Positions 50,223 to 58,167 of a stretch of 64,000 nt of DNA are shown in pieces (the first letter of the stretch is position 1; each line of letters starts with the position of its first letter). The notes under the pieces were generated by a model. The model was not told where the DNA came from. It did no database searches and saw only the letters and a program-made list of their open reading frames with translations. Source of the stretch: Kiritimatiellia bacterium (GTDB taxonomy: Bacteria; Verrucomicrobiota; Kiritimatiellia; RFP12; UBA1067); contig JAFRDO010000066.1 of the NCBI GenBank assembly GCA_017403825.1, positions 100,789 to 164,788 of the forward strand. Reading direction: 5' to 3'. The position numbers and the translations under genes are program-made.

Positions 50223-52085
50223 TCATTTCCCCGCAGCGCTTTCGCCGGGGTGGTCCCTTCCGATGTATTCGCAGGGCGCGCGCTTGGCGCATAGCCCCTG
50301 CACGAAGCGGATTCCGTAAGTGACGTGCGTCGCGAACACTCCCGCCGCCGTGACGAGCCACGTCAGCGGATTCGGCGACAGCGATGTCAGAAGCACTAGC
50401 GCCGAGTACGCTATCGCCGGTGCCGCCAACGCCAAGCGCCAGGCGAGAAAGAGCCGGTCCGACATGAAGCCGGGCTGCGGAACGAAGGCGAGTGCCGCAG
50501 CGGCGGCGAGATACAGCACGAACAGCGATGGGACGAAGTATGAGAGGTGCGCCGAATTCGACGGATAGCGCCGCACGAAGTAGCCGCGATGGAACGCATA
50601 GCGTCCGAGCTGGCGCAGGTGCGGACCGAAGAGCGGACGCCTGTGGTGATAGACCACGACCCACGGATCGTAGACGATGCGGTCTCCGCCGTCCACGATG
50701 TCCTTGCATAGCAGCGTGTCCTCGCCCGGCCAGAAGTCCGTGCGATAGCCGCCGATCTTGCGAAGAGTCTCCGTGCGGACCAGCAGGTTGCAGCTCGGGT
50801 AGTCGTCCACGTCGCGGCGTATTCCGCCCGCCTTGTAGCGGTAGCGGTAGTTGCCGGAGACGAGCAGGTTGTCATACACGCGGCCGCCGAGACGCGCGAG
50901 ATACCCATCCCCGGACGGCGTCACGCCCGGTCCGCCAACCGCCGCCACGTCCGCGTCGCCGAAGTACTTGACCGCGTATTCGAGCCAGTGGGCCTCCGGG
51001 TACGCGTCGTCGTCTATGAACGCCACGATTTCGCCCCGGGCCTCGCGAATGCCGAGGTTGCGCTTTTCCGCCGGACGCACCTTGCCGGTCGGCACGAACC
51101 TGATTTTCGCGTTGCCGTTGGCTCCGGCGGAAGAGGCGTCGCCGTCCGGAAGCACGATCGCTTCCCATTTGTCGTAGGTCTGTTCCGTCAGGGCCTTGAG
51201 GCATTCGTCGAGCAGCCGGCTACCGCCGGGGCATGCGATGACTACGGAGACGAGTGGCACATGGCTGAGCCGTGCCGGAACCTGGCAGTGGTCGTAGTAC
51301 CGCAGCACCCTCAGCCGGTAGAAGACTGCCAACGTGTCGATGGCCATGCTGCGGACGGTGCTCGGGCGGAGGGCGCCGAACTTCGACCCGAATCGTATGA
51401 CGACCGGAGCCTCTGTTATCTTCGCGCCCCTCCTTGCCGCGATTGCAAGAAGCTCGAGGTCGAAGGCGTAGGTCTTCACGAGCATGCGGTCCAGCGCCTC
51501 GCCCAGCATTCCGCGCTTGAAGAGCTTCATGCCCGTCTGCGTGTCGGTTATCGGCAGTCCGATGAACCATCTTACGAACGTGAAGTAGCAGAAGCTGACG
51601 ATGCGCCTGTGCCAGGGATACTGCACTTTCGAGCGCGGGTGGCGCTTTGAGCCGACCACGATGTCGGCCCCGTTGGAGACGAGCGCGCTGAAGAACGCCG
51701 GGGTCTGCCTTGGCTTGATGTCGAGGTCGCCGTCAAGCAGCATCACGTATTTGCCTGTGGACGCCTCGTAGCCTGCGCGGAGGGCCGCTCCCTTGCCGCC
51801 GTTGCGGCGGCATATCACCGGACGTATGGTCACGAACCTCAGCGAAGTTGCCCATTCCGGCGGCGTTGCTTCCGCGTATGAGGCGAGGATTCGGTCCGTC
51901 CCGTCGTCGCTGCCGTCGTCGACAGGCACCAGCTCCGCCCTGACGCCGTGCCGCTCGAAGAGGTCCGCCACGTCATGGAGATTCGCCTCAGCCGTCGCGG
52001 CAAGGTGGTACAGCGGCATGACGACCGAGAGTCGGCCATCACCGACCGTCTCCCTCACGACAGACCATCTCTCGTCAACTGCCAT
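50223..52085 (-). CDS. Membrane protein with two tandem family 2 glycosyltransferase domains
   Basis: About 620 residues. The first GT2 domain (about 15-250) resembles dolichol-phosphate mannose synthase-like enzymes (VVMPLYHLAATAEANL, VPVDDGSDDGTDRIL, GGKGAALRAGY, MLLDGDLDIKP, TDTQTGMKLFKR). The second GT2 domain (about 275-500) has VSVVIACPGGSRLLDECL, AFIDDDAYPEAHWLEYAV, and FWPGEDTLLCKDIVDGG. Two membrane helices close the protein. It probably builds a surface glycolipid. I chose ATG 52085 because the ATG at 52100 lies within the -10 element. It heads an operon with plsY and mrp. Confidence 0.82.
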   Translation of the reverse strand: MAVDERWSVVRETVGDGRLSVVMPLYHLAATAEANLHDVADLFERHGVRAELVPVDDGSDDGTDRILASYAEATPPEWATSLRFVTIRPVICRRNGGKGAALRAGYEASTGKYVMLLDGDLDIKPRQTPAFFSALVSNGADIVVGSKRHPRSKVQYPWHRRIVSFCYFTFVRWFIGLPITDTQTGMKLFKRGMLGEALDRMLVKTYAFDLELLAIAARRGAKITEAPVVIRFGSKFGALRPSTVRSMAIDTLAVFYRLRVLRYYDHCQVPARLSHVPLVSVVIACPGGSRLLDECLKALTEQTYDKWEAIVLPDGDASSAGANGNAKIRFVPTGKVRPAEKRNLGIREARGEIVAFIDDDAYPEAHWLEYAVKYFGDADVAAVGGPGVTPSGDGYLARLGGRVYDNLLVSGNYRYRYKAGGIRRDVDDYPSCNLLVRTETLRKIGGYRTDFWPGEDTLLCKDIVDGGDRIVYDPWVVVYHHRRPLFGPHLRQLGRYAFHRGYFVRRYPSNSAHLSYFVPSLFVLYLAAAAALAFVPQPGFMSDRLFLAWRLALAAPAIAYSALVLLTSLSPNPLTWLVTAAGVFATHVTYGIRFVQGLCAKRAPCEYIGRDHPGESAAGK

Positions 52086-52098
52086 TGCGTTTTTGTGC

Positions 52099-52107
52099 AT
52101 TATACCA
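52099..52107 (-). promoter_or_regulatory. Extended -10 promoter of the GT2-plsY-mrp operon
   Basis: TGG-TATAAT on the minus strand (52107 down to 52099), 13 bases before ATG 52085, so the leader is about seven bases long. Confidence 0.6.
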
Positions 52108-52193
52108 CAAAATCGGCGCGCGGACCGGACCCGTGCCTTGAAAATAGGGCACGATCGAGGCAAGTCCGTGACCCGCTGGACGAATATTTTCGG

Positions 52194-52199
52194 CATAAT
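52194..52199 (+). promoter_or_regulatory. Probable -10 of the yifB/comM gene
   Basis: CATAAT at 52194-52199, 45 bases before ATG 52245. The 160-base gap holds this and the divergent GT2 promoter. GAAAGGACGG lies in the leader as a distant ribosome binding site. Confidence 0.4.
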
Positions 52200-52244
52200 G
52201 TCCGCGTCTTCGGCAAAGAAGGCAGAAAGGACGGTAGTAGAAGA

Positions 52245-53792
52245 ATGCTTGCGAAATGTTATAGCGGAACCGTGGCCGGCGTGGAGGCGCAGACGGTCGA
52301 GATCGAGGTCTTCTCCACGATAGGAACTTCGCAGTTCGCGATAGTGGGGCTGCCCGACGCCGCCGTGAAGGAGGCGCGCGACCGCATACCCTCGGCGCTA
52401 AGGAACCAGGGCCTGGCGATGGGCAAGGAGTACGACGTTACCGTCAACCTTGCTCCGGCCGACGTGCGTAAGGAAGGGCCGGTCTACGACCTGCCAATCG
52501 CAGTCTGCCTGCTCGGGGCGACGGGGCGCATACGCAACAAGCGCCTTGGCGAATACGCGCTCGCCGGCGAGCTTGCGCTGTCCGGCGAGGTGCGTCGCGT
52601 TCGCGGCATTTTGCCGATAGTCATGGAGATGCGGCGCATAGGTCGGCGCGCGGTGCTGGTGCCGGCGGAGAACGCCGCCGAAGCGGGTGTGGTCGACGGC
52701 ATCGACGTCATTCCCGTGCGCTCGCTTCAGGAGGCGGTTCTCTACCTGAACGGCGAGCGTAAGATTGAGCCTTGCCGCACGGACCTTGCCGGGCTGGTCG
52801 CCAGCGGGCGCGACGGCGGCGACGACTTCGCCGACGTGCGCGGGCAGGAGCAGGCCCGCCGGGCCATTGAAGTCGCCGTCGCAGGCGGTCACAACATTCT
52901 CATGATCGGCTCGCCGGGCTCGGGCAAGACGATGCTCGCGCGGCGCATTCCGTCCATACTGCCGCCGCTCACCGTCGAAGAGGCGTTGGAGGTCTCGCGC
53001 ATACATTCGGTGGCCGGCGTGGCGAAGTGCGGCGGCGGGGTCGTGACGCGGCGGCCTTTCCGCGCCCCGCACCACACGGTCAGCGCCATAGGGCTCTTGG
53101 GCGGCGGCACCCACCCGGTGCCGGGCGAGGTGTCGCTGGCGCACCGAGGCGTACTGTTCCTCGACGAGTTCGCCGAGTTCCCGCGAAATGCGTTGGAGGT
53201 CCTGCGCCAACCGCTTGAAGACGGGCACGTCGGCGTCTCCCGCGCGGCGGCGGCATGCGACTTCCCGTCCCGCTTCATGCTCGTCGCGGCGATGAATCCC
53301 TGTCCGTGCGGCTACTACGGCGACGCCACTCACGCATGCCGCTGCTCGTCGCGCGCAATCATGAAGTATCAGAGCCGAGTGTCGGGTCCGCTTCTCGACC
53401 GCATCGACATTCAGATCGAGGTACCGCCAGTGCCGGCGCGGCAGTTGCCGCTTATGGCTCCCGGCGAGCCGAGCGCCGCGATACGCGAACGCATCGTCCG
53501 CGCACGTGCGGTCCAGGAGGCCCGCTACCGTGGCCTGGCGGCGGTGCACACCAACGCCGACGTCGGAAGCCGCTACCTGTGCGACGCCTGCCGGTTCTCG
53601 ACGGCCGACAAGGAGCGGCTCGTGCGCCTGATAGAGCGTCTCGGCCTGTCCGCTCGCGCCTACGACAAGGTCCTGCGTGTCGCGCGGACGATGGCCGACC
53701 TCGACGGATCTGAAAGCGTTAGGGAAAGTGACATTCTCGGCGCTCTTTCTTACCGGAAGATGGACGAGCAAGACAGCGCTTTCTGGGTATGA
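52245..53792 (+). CDS. YifB/ComM-family Mg-chelatase-like AAA+ ATPase
   Basis: A 515-residue protein. The N-terminal ChlI-like domain includes QTVEIEVFSTIGTSQFAIVG and VTVNLAPADVRKEGPVYDLP. The AAA+ core has Walker A IGSPGSGKTMLARRI, FRAPHHTVSAIGLLGGG, Walker B VLFLDEFAEFP, and the zinc-like NPCPCGYYGD with ACRCS. The C-terminal lid has YLCDACRFSTADKERLVRLIE. ComM in transforming bacteria is a branch-migration helicase; its role in this organism is inferred. ATG 52245 is the first start after the promoter. Confidence 0.93.
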   Translation: MLAKCYSGTVAGVEAQTVEIEVFSTIGTSQFAIVGLPDAAVKEARDRIPSALRNQGLAMGKEYDVTVNLAPADVRKEGPVYDLPIAVCLLGATGRIRNKRLGEYALAGELALSGEVRRVRGILPIVMEMRRIGRRAVLVPAENAAEAGVVDGIDVIPVRSLQEAVLYLNGERKIEPCRTDLAGLVASGRDGGDDFADVRGQEQARRAIEVAVAGGHNILMIGSPGSGKTMLARRIPSILPPLTVEEALEVSRIHSVAGVAKCGGGVVTRRPFRAPHHTVSAIGLLGGGTHPVPGEVSLAHRGVLFLDEFAEFPRNALEVLRQPLEDGHVGVSRAAAACDFPSRFMLVAAMNPCPCGYYGDATHACRCSSRAIMKYQSRVSGPLLDRIDIQIEVPPVPARQLPLMAPGEPSAAIRERIVRARAVQEARYRGLAAVHTNADVGSRYLCDACRFSTADKERLVRLIERLGLSARAYDKVLRVARTMADLDGSESVRESDILGALSYRKMDEQDSAFWV

Positions 53793-53837
53793 TGGCCAAC
53801 TGAACCGCGTGATGCGTGGCGGCGTTTACATTTGCAT

Positions 53838-55994
53838 ATGAAAAAAGCCATACTGTGCATTTGTCTGTTGTCGGCCGCTGGCCTTTGCGCCGCCGACAGT
53901 GAAACCAACGTCGTAGCCGACCTCGGCACCGTCGTCGTGGAGGGCGGTGCACTGTCGCGGTACCGTCCCGAGACCGTTAACGGGGCCACGTTCACCGACC
54001 TTCCGCCCGAGTTGTCGCCGACGGTCGTTGACACGCTTACGCAAGACTTCATACGCGAACGCAACCCGACGGACATGAACGACCTCATTCGCAACGTGCC
54101 CGGCATAGAGACCGGCGGAACGTCGCTGCTCGTGCGCCAGCCGGGGCTTTTCTCGATACGCGGCATGGGCGGCACGGAGCCTGCGTTCGACGGCATCATT
54201 CCGGTCGGCCGCGGCGCCGGGCTTTTCATGGATCCGTACATGATGGAGCGTGTCGAGGTGGTGAAAGGGCCGATAGGGTCGCTTTCCGGCGGCATGGGCG
54301 CCCAGCAGAACAACAACGGCGCCGGCGGTTCCATCAACATGTACCTGAAGGGCGCGAAGCTCGACAGGAGCGTGCGCGAGTTCCAGGAGAATACGTCAGT
54401 CGGAAACAGCACCTGGCGGCAACGCGGGCTTATCGACGCGAACGAGGTGGTAGTGGACGACGCGATGGCGCTGCGCCTCGTCGGGTCGTTCGACCTCTAT
54501 TCCCCGCAGTACCTCTCGCACGGTTCGCAGGATGGGGCACGTCCGCGCCAGGCGTGGACGCTCGCCCCGTCGTTCGTCGCCAAGCCGTCCGAAGACGTTA
54601 CGTTCGGCGTCAAGACGATGTTCGTCGACGCCGATTCGCCCAGCTACATCGGCGTGCCTGTTTGGCGGGGCCGCCCCGCCGGCGGCTTCGGCTGGCGCGA
54701 GTCCTCGTGCCGTCCGGGTGACCGCTCGGAATACTCCGGCATGATGGTGAACCCCTACGTCGACTGGCAGGCGACGGAGGACTGGTTGCTCAAGTTCGTC
54801 GGCGCATTCATGTATTCGCACATGGAGCAGACTACCCGCGAGCCGTACAACGGAAGCGGAGCCGAACTGCAGAACTTCTACAGGACTGGCGAGTGGTCTT
54901 CCGGCAACAAGTACATGACGAGCGGCTTTTCGGAGAGCCGCTGGTTCAACCGCAGCTTCAACGCTTACGCGCGCTCGGTCTATACGAAGGAAGAGCTGCC
55001 GTGGGGCTTCAGGAACTCGTTCGTCGTCCAGCCTGACTGGTACTGGCGCGACTCGTCGGTGTTCGGCGCTCCGGTTTCGCGGTACGGCGTGACCGCGCAG
55101 GACTCGCTCGGCTGGGGCTGGGTGACGCTGCTCGGCGGAATCCGCTACGACTACTTCACCGAGGAAGCGAGCAACCAGTCGAGCGTGAACAGGCGTACCG
55201 GCGCTACGACCGAGACCCACTATTGCGCAGCGCGTGAGTTTGCGTTCTCGCCGCGCGGCGGCCTCACGGTGCAGCCGCTCGACTGGCTCGTCTTTTTCGG
55301 CAACGTCTCGCAGACGCGTACCCCGACGCTCGGTTACCGGGATGCGGACGGCAACCGCCCGACCGATCCATGGAGGGCGACGCAGTACGAGGGAGGCCTT
55401 AGGGTCAGTCCAGTGAACAAGCTGTGGCTGTCGGTGTCGTATTTCGACATCGACCAGGAAAACACCCCAGTGCTCGACAGCGACAACCAGACGTACTACT
55501 TCGACGGACACAATCGCTCGCAGGGCATTGAGTTTTCCGCGACCGGCGACATCACTGAGAACTGGACGGTCATGGCCATGTACGCCTACACCTACTGCAC
55601 CGACTATTCGGCGGATCACGGCGAGAAGGCGCGTCACTTCGCCAGATCGCCACGCAATGCGCTTACGCTCAACACCTCGTACCGCATCCCCGTTGCGCCG
55701 TTCGACGGAATAGCCCTCGGCTTCGGCTATCGGTTCCGCTCCGAGAGCTACGCCACGATGCGCGGCGCATATGTTGACGACAACCTGTACTTTGATCCGG
55801 CGAACATATTCGATGCAAACGTGACGGTTCCGTTCACAAAATTCGGTGCCGGCGAATGGGGCGAGGAATGGTTCCTGACGCTCGGCGTGCGCAACATCTT
55901 CGGCGAGAAGTACTTTGAGACATCGCGCCATTACTACGAGTGTTTCGTCGGCGAGCCGCGTACTTTCGAAATCGGCATCCGCGGCCGCTTCTGA
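53838..55994 (+). CDS. TonB-dependent outer-membrane receptor
   Basis: A 718-residue receptor with a signal peptide (MKKAILCICLLSAAGLCAA). The plug domain has MNDLIRNVPGIETGG, FSIRGMGGTEPAFDG, MDPYMMERVEVVKGPIGSL and a glycine-rich end, and the 22-strand barrel ends with EIGIRGRF, a C-terminal Phe signature. It resembles siderophore/catecholate receptors (Fiu/FhuE style), but the ligand is unknown. No Fur box was recognised in the 45-base gap from yifB, and no tonB-exbB-exbD genes are nearby. Confidence 0.9.
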   Translation: MKKAILCICLLSAAGLCAADSETNVVADLGTVVVEGGALSRYRPETVNGATFTDLPPELSPTVVDTLTQDFIRERNPTDMNDLIRNVPGIETGGTSLLVRQPGLFSIRGMGGTEPAFDGIIPVGRGAGLFMDPYMMERVEVVKGPIGSLSGGMGAQQNNNGAGGSINMYLKGAKLDRSVREFQENTSVGNSTWRQRGLIDANEVVVDDAMALRLVGSFDLYSPQYLSHGSQDGARPRQAWTLAPSFVAKPSEDVTFGVKTMFVDADSPSYIGVPVWRGRPAGGFGWRESSCRPGDRSEYSGMMVNPYVDWQATEDWLLKFVGAFMYSHMEQTTREPYNGSGAELQNFYRTGEWSSGNKYMTSGFSESRWFNRSFNAYARSVYTKEELPWGFRNSFVVQPDWYWRDSSVFGAPVSRYGVTAQDSLGWGWVTLLGGIRYDYFTEEASNQSSVNRRTGATTETHYCAAREFAFSPRGGLTVQPLDWLVFFGNVSQTRTPTLGYRDADGNRPTDPWRATQYEGGLRVSPVNKLWLSVSYFDIDQENTPVLDSDNQTYYFDGHNRSQGIEFSATGDITENWTVMAMYAYTYCTDYSADHGEKARHFARSPRNALTLNTSYRIPVAPFDGIALGFGYRFRSESYATMRGAYVDDNLYFDPANIFDANVTVPFTKFGAGEWGEEWFLTLGVRNIFGEKYFETSRHYYECFVGEPRTFEIGIRGRF

Positions 55995-56038
55995 TCGCCT
56001 AAGCGCCATACCCCCTTCCCAAGCGCCGCGAAATTTGC

Positions 56039-56044
56039 TACAAT
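56039..56044 (+). promoter_or_regulatory. Promoter inside a hairpin, before the first tandem paralog
   Basis: TGC-TACAAT (-10 at 56039-56044) sits in the loop of an 8-base stem GCCGCGAA/TTCGTGGC (one G-T pair). The hairpin follows the TonB gene by about 30 bases and may also end its transcript. Confidence 0.45.
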
Positions 56045-56120
56045 TCGTGGCGTTGCGGGCCCTTGTGACAAAAAAACCGGGGCCTGAAACGACGAAAACG
56101 CCAAAAGAAAGGGCTACATC

Positions 56121-56762
56121 GTGAAACTGAAATCGACGCTAACCTTCCTGACGTGTTCCGCAATTGCGGCATTCGCCCTGCTTGCGCCAAATGTGTGCGA
56201 GGCAGTCTCCATCAAGGCGGTGAGCGGAAACATCTCCGCGTCCACAGGCAACAAGGGTTATGTGCTCGTGAAGTGGGGCGCCATCAAGGGCGCCACGAAG
56301 TACGGCATCTTGAGGAGCACTTCGACGAGTCTCAACATGTCGAATCTCAAGAAGATGAAGTTCCTCAAGACGTTCTCTAAGTCGACGCGCTCGTACAAGG
56401 ACAAGTCGGCCAAGCTCGGCTACAAGTACTACTACTGGTATGGCGCACTCGTCGGCGGTACGCTGTATTACTGCCCGATGCCTGCCACCGGGCGGCGCGC
56501 TATGGACGCTGCTTGCAGCATAAAGAAGTACAGCGACGGAAAAAATTGGTTGAAGCTGACGGTGAACGGACAGGCCGTCACGAAAGCCGGCGTCAAGTAC
56601 ACGGCCAGTGCCAGCGGCGACTGGTCTTTCGTGAAGAGCGAAAAGAGTGATGGGCGCGTTGGGTATTTCAACTTTAAGAAAAAGAGCGGTGGCAGGGGAA
56701 CTATCAAGGTCAAGATAGGAAAAACGTTCGTCCAGAACTTCAGCAAGACGTTCAACTGGTAG
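56121..56762 (+). CDS. Secreted lysine-rich FN3-like protein, tandem paralog 1
   Basis: A 213-residue protein with a signal peptide (about residues 1-27, ending VCEA). One fibronectin type III-like domain follows (VLVKWGAIKGATKYGILRS, then LGYKYYYW), and then a basic C-terminal region with LKLTVNGQAVTKAGVKY and GRVGYFNFKKKSGG. It is the most diverged of three tandem paralogs. The start is GTG 56121 after AAAGAAAGGG. Strongly basic mature sequence suggests binding to acidic polymers or the wall. No known named family was recognised. Confidence 0.75.
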   Translation: MKLKSTLTFLTCSAIAAFALLAPNVCEAVSIKAVSGNISASTGNKGYVLVKWGAIKGATKYGILRSTSTSLNMSNLKKMKFLKTFSKSTRSYKDKSAKLGYKYYYWYGALVGGTLYYCPMPATGRRAMDAACSIKKYSDGKNWLKLTVNGQAVTKAGVKYTASASGDWSFVKSEKSDGRVGYFNFKKKSGGRGTIKVKIGKTFVQNFSKTFNW

Positions 56763-56786
56763 TCGCAGAGATTGGAGGAAAACAAA

Positions 56787-57437
56787 ATGAAATCCAAATT
56801 CAAGTCGATGTTTGCAACGTTCGCGAGCTTTGCGCTCGCTGCGGCTGTCGTGTTCGCGTCGGGCACTTGCTCTGCGGTGACCATTATCAAGCCATCGTCT
56901 GTCTCAAAAACCAGCAAGAACAGCATAACCGTCAAGTGGAAGGGCAAAAGCGGTGCCAAAGGCTACACGGTTTTGAGGGCCTACGAAAAGAAGGACATCA
57001 GGTATGCGGAGGTCGCTGGAGAGTACCCCAGCAACTATCGCAAGATGATTGACAGGACGGCCAAGCTTGGCTACAAGTACTACTATTGGGTGGTTCCCAA
57101 GGGCGAACAGTATTGGAAAGTGTCGTCGTCACAGTCCAAGAAATGTGGAATGGGCTATCGGTTTTTTGAGGTAAAGTTGACGGAGTGGCCCAAAAGCACT
57201 TGTAAGAGGGGCATTCCAGCTTATCTTGGGGCGACGATAAACGGAAAGCCCCTTGGAACGTCCGGTGTCAAATGGAGCGTTGTAAAATCGGGTGTCCATA
57301 AATGGCATAAGGCGACGAACGGCAGCGGTCGGATTGGCTATTTCACGTCTTCCAAGAAGGGCAAGGGAACTTATTATTTGAAGGTGGGTGTCACGTCTGT
57401 GGCAAAATTCTCAAAGCGTACGGTAACCTGGAAGTGA
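56787..57437 (+). CDS. Secreted lysine-rich FN3-like protein, tandem paralog 2
   Basis: A 216-residue protein with a signal peptide (ending SGTCSA). The FN3-like core has SITVKWKGKSGAKGYTVLRA and LGYKYYYWVVPKG. The C-terminal part has ATINGKPLGTSGVKWSV, GRIGYFTSSKKGKGTYYL. TTGGAGGA precedes ATG 56787, which follows paralog 1 by 24 bases, so they are co-transcribed. The order of conserved blocks is the same as in paralogs 1 and 3. Confidence 0.78.
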   Translation: MKSKFKSMFATFASFALAAAVVFASGTCSAVTIIKPSSVSKTSKNSITVKWKGKSGAKGYTVLRAYEKKDIRYAEVAGEYPSNYRKMIDRTAKLGYKYYYWVVPKGEQYWKVSSSQSKKCGMGYRFFEVKLTEWPKSTCKRGIPAYLGATINGKPLGTSGVKWSVVKSGVHKWHKATNGSGRIGYFTSSKKGKGTYYLKVGVTSVAKFSKRTVTWK

Positions 57438-57492
57438 GCGCGGTGGTCGGCTGATTTCCCCGCCGTCTACGTCCCCCCGTTTTGCAATCTGA

Positions 57493-57498
57493 TACGAT
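57493..57498 (+). promoter_or_regulatory. Probable extended -10 of the third paralog, leaderless
   Basis: TGA-TACGAT with the hexamer at 57493-57498, six bases before the tandem ATG codons at 57505; no Shine-Dalgarno sequence is present. Confidence 0.4.
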
Positions 57499-57504
57499 TC
57501 AACG

Positions 57505-58146
57505 ATGATGTTCAAGTCCAGGCTTATGGGATTCGCAGGTGCCGCGCTCGCGGCGCTTGCCTTGTTCGCCCCTAACTCATGCTCGGCTGCGACCTTCGCA
57601 AAGCTTTCGGCATCCGGAGGGACGGACAAGAACTACGTGACTGTCAAGTGGAACGGCGTGAAGGGTGCCAAGGGGTATTCGATACTGAGGGCAGTCAAGA
57701 AGGACATCAGGCTCGCGCAGGTCATCGAAAGAACGCCCGGCAACACCCGCAAGATAAAAGACAGGAAAGCCATGCTTTGCACGAAGTACTACTATTGGGT
57801 AGTGCCGATTGTCAAAGGCAACGGCAACGGGTATCTGTCGGCCCACTCCAACAAGTGCGATTCCGGGTGGCGCAAGTCCAAGGTCGAGTATCGCCTTTCG
57901 GCATACGGCATGGCCCGCAGGGGGAGAAGGAATGTCTTGCGGGTTTTTGTGAACGGAAAGAATCTTTCGACAACCGGCGTCAAATGGAGAATGAGAACGA
58001 AGGGCGTTCACAGATGGTTTGAGATGCCTGGCAAGAAAGGCCAGATCGGGTTTTTCGTTTCTGCTGCGAAAGGCAAGGGGGCGTTTATCCTTTACCTTGG
58101 CGAGAGCGGCGACTACGAAGTCAAGGAAACTATGGTCTGGTACTGA
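57505..58146 (+). CDS. Secreted lysine-rich FN3-like protein, tandem paralog 3
   Basis: A 213-residue protein with a signal peptide (ending NSCSA). The FN3-like core is YVTVKWNGVKGAKGYSILRA and CTKYYYWVVPIVKG. The C-terminal part is LRVFVNGKNLSTTGVKW and GQIGFFVSAAKGKGAF. It is closer to paralog 2 than to paralog 1. It probably has its own leaderless transcript. mnmE follows 21 bases later. Confidence 0.78.
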   Translation: MMFKSRLMGFAGAALAALALFAPNSCSAATFAKLSASGGTDKNYVTVKWNGVKGAKGYSILRAVKKDIRLAQVIERTPGNTRKIKDRKAMLCTKYYYWVVPIVKGNGNGYLSAHSNKCDSGWRKSKVEYRLSAYGMARRGRRNVLRVFVNGKNLSTTGVKWRMRTKGVHRWFEMPGKKGQIGFFVSAAKGKGAFILYLGESGDYEVKETMVWY

Positions 58147-58167
58147 GCGCGGCAATCGCCAGGGCAG

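Noticed and set aside
52098..52100. ATG 52100 as the start of the GT2 gene
   Set aside because: It overlaps the TATAAT of the operon promoter; ATG 52085 is the first start inside the transcript.
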